Shown: positions 59,413 to 64,000 of the stretch, piece by piece
Layout of the letters: each line of letters begins with the position of its first letter
How positions within the stretch are numbered: the stretch's first letter is position 1
NCBI GenBank assembly: GCA_044355095.1
Contig: JBIKYT010000001.1
Span: forward strand, 86,561-150,560
Source: Casp-actino8 sp044355095
GTDB taxonomy: Bacteria; Actinomycetota; Acidimicrobiia; Acidimicrobiales; Ilumatobacteraceae
Direction: 5' to 3'
DNA length: 64,000 nucleotides
The notes under the pieces: model-generated
Databases searched by the model: none
Told to the model about the DNA's origin: nothing
What the model saw: the letters and a program-made list of their open reading frames with translations, nothing else
Made by a program: the position numbers and the translations under genes

Positions 59413-60225
59413 CTACTCGACGGTAATGCCCTTCAAAGAATGATCTGGCGCCGGTACCTGCGGGTCCATCTCTTGCAGAGCATTCAAGATGATTTTGGCC
59501 ACAATCAAATCGCGTACCCATTTGACATCGGCGGGAATCACATACCACGGCGCATGAGGGCGAGACGTTTCGCGCATCACATCCTCGTAAGCATTTTCGT
59601 AGAGCGGCCAGATTTTACGGTCAGATAAATCGCTCGGATCGTGCTTCCAGCTACTTTCCGGATTATCAATACGCTTCTGTAGTCGTTGCCGTTGCACATC
59701 GTGAGACACGTGCAAGTAGAACTTGATCACCCGCGTACCTTCATCGACCAACATGTGCTCAAAATCACGAACATGCCGATATCGACGGGCCCAGGTTTCT
59801 TCATCAACAAGGTTCTTGACTCGCGGCACCAAAATATCTTCGTAGTGGCTGCGATTCCAGACCCCTACTTCGCCTTTAGCTGGGCAGGCCGCGTGGCATC
59901 GCCATAAGTAATCGTGCATCTTCTCAACGCCGGCAGGGACCTTGAAACTCGTGACTTGGACTCCAGCTGGATTCATACCGGTCATCACATGGCGAACGAG
60001 ACCGTCCTTACCCGATGCATCACGCCCTTGTAAGACGATCAACAAACTCTGTTGGGCTTCAGCCATTAAACGATGCTGTTCAAAGGCCATCAAACCAATG
60101 GTCTTGGCTAACTCGCCCTTGGCCGAGTCTTTATCCCAGCCCAATGTGTCATCGGTTGGAATTGAACCCAATGAAACTGGCTTGCCAGCAGCAACCAGAA
60201 ATTTACGCATCAACTTGTCAACCAT
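59413..60225 (-). CDS. ppk2: Polyphosphate kinase 2 family protein
   Basis: 270 residues. PPK2 family enzyme that transfers phosphate between polyphosphate and nucleotides. Walker A-like LLIVLQGRDASGKDGLVRHVMTGMNPAGVQV, VEKMHDYLWRCHAACPAKGEVGVWNRSHYEDILVPRV with the catalytic Asp-Arg type motif (NRSHYEDIL), HVSHDVQRQRLQKRIDNPESSWKHDPSDLSDRKIWPLYENAYEDV. Direction and nucleotide class (AMP or ADP, class I-III) are not clear. Neighbour genes handle purine salvage, a plausible link. Confidence 0.92.
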   Translation of the reverse strand: MVDKLMRKFLVAAGKPVSLGSIPTDDTLGWDKDSAKGELAKTIGLMAFEQHRLMAEAQQSLLIVLQGRDASGKDGLVRHVMTGMNPAGVQVTSFKVPAGVEKMHDYLWRCHAACPAKGEVGVWNRSHYEDILVPRVKNLVDEETWARRYRHVRDFEHMLVDEGTRVIKFYLHVSHDVQRQRLQKRIDNPESSWKHDPSDLSDRKIWPLYENAYEDVMRETSRPHAPWYVIPADVKWVRDLIVAKIILNALQEMDPQVPAPDHSLKGITVE

Positions 60226-60252
60226 GTCATCTCCGTCGCTTTGCTACTTGCC

Positions 60253-60495
60253 CTACGGTAATTGCTCAAAGGGGCAATGACGGCAACCACTCGCACAGCA
60301 ATAGCCCCGATCGGCCAAGAACTTGGCGGTAAAGACCGAGTATCCGCTCAATGGGTCACGGTATGTCGGACGACGACGGGTTATCGCTTCACGGTGCAAG
60401 GTCATGATTTGAGCGAACCGTGGATTGGAAGAATCCAATCGGCGCGACAACGGGACCTCAATTCCATCTGTTCGCAGAACTGCCTCGTCACCCAC
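60253..60495 (-). CDS. DUF5522 small zinc protein
   Basis: 80 residues. C-terminal block PTYRDPLSGYSVFTAKFLADRGYCCASGCRHCPF carries the DUF5522 signature (YxxP-x-G-x-VFTA then RGYCC-x4-CRHCP). The cysteines should bind a metal. Family function unknown. It lies 27 bp upstream of the polyphosphate kinase gene on the same strand and is probably cotranscribed. The leader opposite holds the promoter of the peptide ABC operon. Confidence 0.9.
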   Translation of the reverse strand: MGDEAVLRTDGIEVPLSRRLDSSNPRFAQIMTLHREAITRRRPTYRDPLSGYSVFTAKFLADRGYCCASGCRHCPFEQLP

Positions 60496-60712
60496 GAGTT
60501 CATTGTGATCTCCCGATCCTCCACATCAGCGATCAATCTGAAATAAATCCGAAAAGATAATTAGTACTAGTAGTCAAAGTGCGTTACTATCGTCACATCG
60601 GTGGTGGTAGGTCGGGGTGAAGATTTCGGTCTGCCCGCTTCTTGAGTCACCGAGAGTTAAGGGCGGTTCAATCCGCCGATTTGCCAAAAGGCACCATAAA
60701 CAAGGGGGAAAC

Positions 60713-62446
60713 TTGAATATATATGGTCAGTCCAGTCGGCGCACTCGCCGAATTCTCGGAGTCACATTGGTCAGCCTGCTGTCCTTCGCTGCAGCTTGCG
60801 GCGGCGGAAGCTCAAGCGACGAAACCAGTGCCCCGTCCGAAACCGAAGCACCAGGCTCTGATTCTTCAGCGCCATCATCTGAAGCACCTACCGATGAAAC
60901 ACCGGTAGCCGGCGGAACCTTACGCGTGGGTCTTGAAGCCGACGTCGACGGTCTTGACCCGACAGCCTCAGCCCTGGCTGTGGCAGGTCTCACGATGGCC
61001 TCCGCGGTTTTCGATCCTTTGTTCACCTTCAACCAGGCTGGCGACGCCGTGCCGTACTTGGCCGAGTCAATTGAACCTTCGGCCGACTTCATGGTGTGGA
61101 CTATGACATTGCGCTCTGGCGTGCTCTTCCACGATGGAACACCTCTCACCACCGACGCGGTCATCAAGCAGTTCGAAATCACTCGTAACGACCCGCTCGT
61201 CGGATTGGCAGTACGCCCGTACTACCCCGAGACCGGTGCCGTTGTGAAGATTGATGATTTAGTAATGGAGTTCCACCCGCTTGAGGCGAGCCAATTCTTC
61301 CCAACAGCATTGACCGCTCAATTGGGATACATCGCTTCACCCACTTGGCTTGACGCAGTTGCCGCTGACGCAACTCTGGCCCAAGCGCCCGTTGGTACTG
61401 GACCTTTCACGTTTGACAGTCGTACCGAAGACTCGGTGACCAAGTTCGTTCGCAATGACGCTTGGTGGGGTACCGACATCATCGGACCGGTCTACCTTGA
61501 CGCTGTTGAGTTCTACCCAGTGCCCGATCCGAGCACTCGTACAGAACTGTTGCAGAACGGCGACTTGGATATCATCCACACCACTGACACCGATCAGTTC
61601 CCGACGTACCGCGACGACCCGACCCTCACACTCGACATTGACGAAGACGGCGAAGAGTACTTCTTGATGATCAATACCGCCAAGGCACCGTTTGATGACA
61701 TTCGTGTTCGTCAGGCTCTTGCATTGGCCACCGATCGTCAGGGCTACTACGACTTGTTCAATGCTGGCGAAGGCAGTATGGCCGATCAGATGTTTGTGCC
61801 AGAGAGCCCGTACTACAACCCCGACGTCAAGCAAGACGGCAACGACCCGGCGGCCGCTGCAGTTCTCGTTGCTGAATACTGTGGCGAAAGCCCAGTCGAT
61901 GCCGACGGCAAAGAATTGTGCACTGACGGCAAAGTCAACATGGAATATCAGTGGTCTGGCCCGTCAGTGTTGGCGACTCGAATTGCCGACTTCTATAACG
62001 GAGGTTGGAGCGAATCGTTCAACGTCACCTTTGATGAGCTATCACAGGCTGACCACATTCAAGAAGCAGCACTTGGTATCTACAACGTGGTGGGCTGGCG
62101 TCAATTCGGTGCCGAAAACCCCGGTGATGACCGTGTCTGGCTCGAATGCCGCAATATCGGTGGTATTTCACTCAACTGGCCGCGCTATTGCAACGAAGAC
62201 CGCGACGCACTGATCAAAGAGATCGCTAACCCAGCGACACCTGAAGCGCGAACTGCATCCTTGCAGCAGTTGGTCCAGAACATGCATGATGCGTACTCCT
62301 ACATTTTCATGACCCATTCATCTTGGGCCATCATTCAGTCGGACAAAGTTCATGGAAGCTGCGATCGTGTTGGACCCGATGGAGATCCATTGGTGTGCTC
62401 GACTAACGGTCGCATGTACTTCTCATCAATGTGGCTCAGTAGCTAA
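60713..62446 (+). CDS. Peptide/nickel-type ABC transporter substrate-binding lipoprotein
   Basis: 577 residues from TTG 60713, with AAGGGGG at proper distance; an upstream frame to 60617 is rejected. Lipoprotein signal RILGVTLVSLLSFAAACGGGS with lipobox AAAC, then a Ser/Glu/Thr/Pro-rich linker. SBP_bac_5 domain: GGTLRVGLEADVDGLDPTASALAVAGLTMASAVFDPLFTF, WTMTLRSGVLFHDGTPLTTDAVIKQFE, APVGTGPFTFDSRTEDSVTKFVRNDAWWG, DDIRVRQALALATDRQGYYD. It binds oligopeptides or similar ligands outside the membrane. Two permease genes follow. Confidence 0.94.
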   Translation: MNIYGQSSRRTRRILGVTLVSLLSFAAACGGGSSSDETSAPSETEAPGSDSSAPSSEAPTDETPVAGGTLRVGLEADVDGLDPTASALAVAGLTMASAVFDPLFTFNQAGDAVPYLAESIEPSADFMVWTMTLRSGVLFHDGTPLTTDAVIKQFEITRNDPLVGLAVRPYYPETGAVVKIDDLVMEFHPLEASQFFPTALTAQLGYIASPTWLDAVAADATLAQAPVGTGPFTFDSRTEDSVTKFVRNDAWWGTDIIGPVYLDAVEFYPVPDPSTRTELLQNGDLDIIHTTDTDQFPTYRDDPTLTLDIDEDGEEYFLMINTAKAPFDDIRVRQALALATDRQGYYDLFNAGEGSMADQMFVPESPYYNPDVKQDGNDPAAAAVLVAEYCGESPVDADGKELCTDGKVNMEYQWSGPSVLATRIADFYNGGWSESFNVTFDELSQADHIQEAALGIYNVVGWRQFGAENPGDDRVWLECRNIGGISLNWPRYCNEDRDALIKEIANPATPEARTASLQQLVQNMHDAYSYIFMTHSSWAIIQSDKVHGSCDRVGPDGDPLVCSTNGRMYFSSMWLSS

Positions 62447-62484
62447 TTCTCTGATCCGACCTATCAAGGACTACTTTTAGTTAT

Positions 62485-63441
62485 ATGCGTTATTACGTTC
62501 AAAGGGTCGCCTTAGCCATTCTTCTCCTCTTAGCTGTGAGCATGCTCACCTTTGGGGCGTTGAATGTCTTGGGCGACCCTTTGTTCAATATTCTTGGTCC
62601 GGTTGCCGGGGACGTGAATAACCCCGAAAGCGTCGAAATGATTAACGCTGCCAAACGCGAGTTCAATCTTGATCGATCTCTACCGGTTCGTTATGGGCTG
62701 TGGGTCAGCGATTTTGTGCAAGGCGATTTCGGTGTCACGTTTAGTTCGACTGGTCAACCACCAGTGTCGGGTGTCATCAGCGAACGACTACCCCGAACAA
62801 TTACTTTGGTTGTGCTGGCTCAATTATTCGCCATCTTTGTCTCAATTCCGTGGGCACTCATCACGGCTTCTCGGGCCGGAAAAGTGAGTGACCGAATTTC
62901 GACAGTTAATGCTTTTTTCTTGGTTGCAATGCCCAACTTCGCTATCGCCGTCATTTTGAAATTCGTTTTCAGTATCAAACTTGGCTGGATGCCTTTGACA
63001 TATACGGCCGATGATCCGTTGAGTAGCCGGCTTTTTCAAATGGTTCTGCCGGCGCTCACGATTGGCTTGCCGGTCGCCGCCGTGTACCAACGACTTCTCC
63101 GCACCGACCTCATCACGACTTTGCAACAAGACTTCATTCTCTTAGCTCGCACTAAGGGCTTGTCGAAGTGGCGCATCCTTTTTGTTCATGCTCTGCGCCC
63201 TTCATTGTTCTCTTTCATTACCGTGGTCGGTTTGAACACCGGAGCGTTGATCGGTGGATCAATTGTTTCCGAAACCGTCTTCCGTATCCCAGGCATCGGT
63301 TCAACTCTTGTTGAATCAGTGCTTCGCAATGACTTCCCAGTCGTCTTGGCAATTGTGATGATCGTCGCATCGTCTTTCGTCATCATCAACTTGCTCGTTG
63401 ATTTCGCTTACACCCTGATCGATCCGAGAGTCCGTCGATGA
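62485..63441 (+). CDS. ABC transporter permease (DppB-type)
   Basis: 318 residues. First permease of the peptide-type importer: N-terminal membrane helix MRYYVQRVALAILLLLAVSMLTFGALNVLGDPL, typical of DppB/OppB, the LLRTDLITTLQQDFILLARTKGLSKWRILFVHALRPSLFSF EAA-type loop, and six helices in total. Start 39 bp after the binding-protein stop. The stop overlaps the next ATG (ATGA), so translation is coupled. Confidence 0.95.
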   Translation: MRYYVQRVALAILLLLAVSMLTFGALNVLGDPLFNILGPVAGDVNNPESVEMINAAKREFNLDRSLPVRYGLWVSDFVQGDFGVTFSSTGQPPVSGVISERLPRTITLVVLAQLFAIFVSIPWALITASRAGKVSDRISTVNAFFLVAMPNFAIAVILKFVFSIKLGWMPLTYTADDPLSSRLFQMVLPALTIGLPVAAVYQRLLRTDLITTLQQDFILLARTKGLSKWRILFVHALRPSLFSFITVVGLNTGALIGGSIVSETVFRIPGIGSTLVESVLRNDFPVVLAIVMIVASSFVIINLLVDFAYTLIDPRVRR

Positions 63442-64000
63442 GCACCAACCCCAATCCCGCTACCCCGATGAACTCAGACGAGACGATCGTCAAAAAGAAA
63501 CTCGGTGTTGGCTTTTGGCTCTGCGTTGCATGGCTGGGGCTCATGGCGTTTATCGCCCTGTTCACGCCGCTCTTGCCGCTGAAGAGCCCCACTCAGAATT
63601 TTCTCGATACCTCCAACGGTCGCCCACCATATTCTCCATCGTGGAAACATTGGTTCGGTACCGACAAAGACGCCCGCGATGTCTTTGCTCGCACTTTGCA
63701 CGGAGCACGAATTTCTCTCGCTGTTGGTTTCGCGGCTATTAGCGCCGGATTTTTAGTCGGTGGCACGGTTGGCTTGATCTCGGGCTACTTCAAAGGCTGG
63801 ATTGATCGCGTCAGTTCATTTGTTTTTATCGTCTTGCTCTCGTTCCCATCTCTCGTCTTGGCAATCTTGCTCACATCGCTCATTGAGCGAAGTCTGCTCA
63901 CGATCTCCCTCGTTCTTGGTCTCTTGAGCATCGCCCCGGTGGGCCGACTGGCACGAGCCGCCACTTTGCAGTTCGCCGATCGAGAATTCGTTCTGGCCGC
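63438..64000 (+). CDS. ABC transporter permease (DppC-type), partial at window end
   Basis: Open reading frame from ATG 63438 to the window edge, 187 codons and incomplete. Hydrophobic helices GVGFWLCVAWLGLMAFIALF and SLAVGFAAISAGFLVGGTVGLI, the N-terminal helix and PSWKHWFGTDKDARDVFARTLHGARISL typical of DppC/OppC. It is translationally coupled to the preceding permease. An ATPase gene probably follows beyond the window. Confidence 0.95.
   Translation, partial: MSTNPNPATPMNSDETIVKKKLGVGFWLCVAWLGLMAFIALFTPLLPLKSPTQNFLDTSNGRPPYSPSWKHWFGTDKDARDVFARTLHGARISLAVGFAAISAGFLVGGTVGLISGYFKGWIDRVSSFVFIVLLSFPSLVLAILLTSLIERSLLTISLVLGLLSIAPVGRLARAATLQFADREFVLA

Overview
The window reads as chromosome of an actinobacterium (Actinomycetota). 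The diagnostic content is a complete Pup-proteasome locus (arc/mpa, dop, pup, prcB, prcA, pafA), a WhiB protein, a DUF4193 protein, HelY and a GarA-type FHA protein. Base composition looks close to balanced rather than GC-rich, many starts are GTG or TTG, and genes are packed with many 4-bp ATGA overlaps. A lineage such as Acidimicrobiia fits this, but that placement is inference. I see no phage, insertion sequence, CRISPR array or toxin island; nearly everything is core metabolism, protein quality control and RNA modification.

Region 1 (1-8.5 kb) is glycine cleavage: gcvH, a zinc-ribbon GarA-like FHA protein, two MerR regulators flanking a DUF151 protein, gcvT, and gcvP on the opposite strand behind a tandem glycine riboswitch. 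The order resembles the mycobacterial gcvH-garA-Rv1828-Rv1829-Rv1830-gcvB neighbourhood. Region 2 (8.5-24.5 kb) is mixed: a flavin-dependent oxidoreductase, PLP enzymes, an FKBP isomerase, WhiB, a degenerate kinase-like protein, a PfkB sugar kinase, PrmA, a gamma carbonic anhydrase-like protein, enoyl-CoA hydratase, DUF4193, a double-length ThyX-like protein and an M20 peptidase. A short palindrome recurs here at gene boundaries.

Region 3 (24-40 kb, almost all minus strand) links RNA helicase HelY, Tat translocase (TatB, and TatC with a repeat-expanded N-terminus), signal peptidase I, Pup ligase, proteasome core, Pup, depupylase and proteasomal ATPase. A ferredoxin follows, then a TrmI / TtuA-like / sulfur-carrier operon that probably modifies the tRNA T-loop. 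PafB and PafC, expected between pafA and tat by comparison with mycobacteria, are absent.

Region 4 (40-55 kb) has small membrane proteins, a LON-domain protein, a PBP4-type carboxypeptidase, an ADP-forming acyl-CoA synthetase, tRNA-Pro(GGG), Der GTPase, a PDZ/radical SAM protein, IspH, and acyl-CoA and aldehyde metabolism enzymes. Region 5 (55-64 kb) has two transporter operons: a glycerophosphodiesterase translationally coupled to a NitT/TauT-type ABC importer, and a peptide-type ABC importer that runs off the window end. Between them lie a phosphoribosyltransferase, a PPK2 kinase and a DUF5522 protein.

The most distinctive observations are the trmI-ttuA-ttuB operon with an unusual GGF carrier terminus, the split-motif ThyX homologue, the palindromes centred on start codons, the zinc-ribbon GarA variant, the TatC repeat tract, and the GDPD-ABC operon. 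None was checked by database search.
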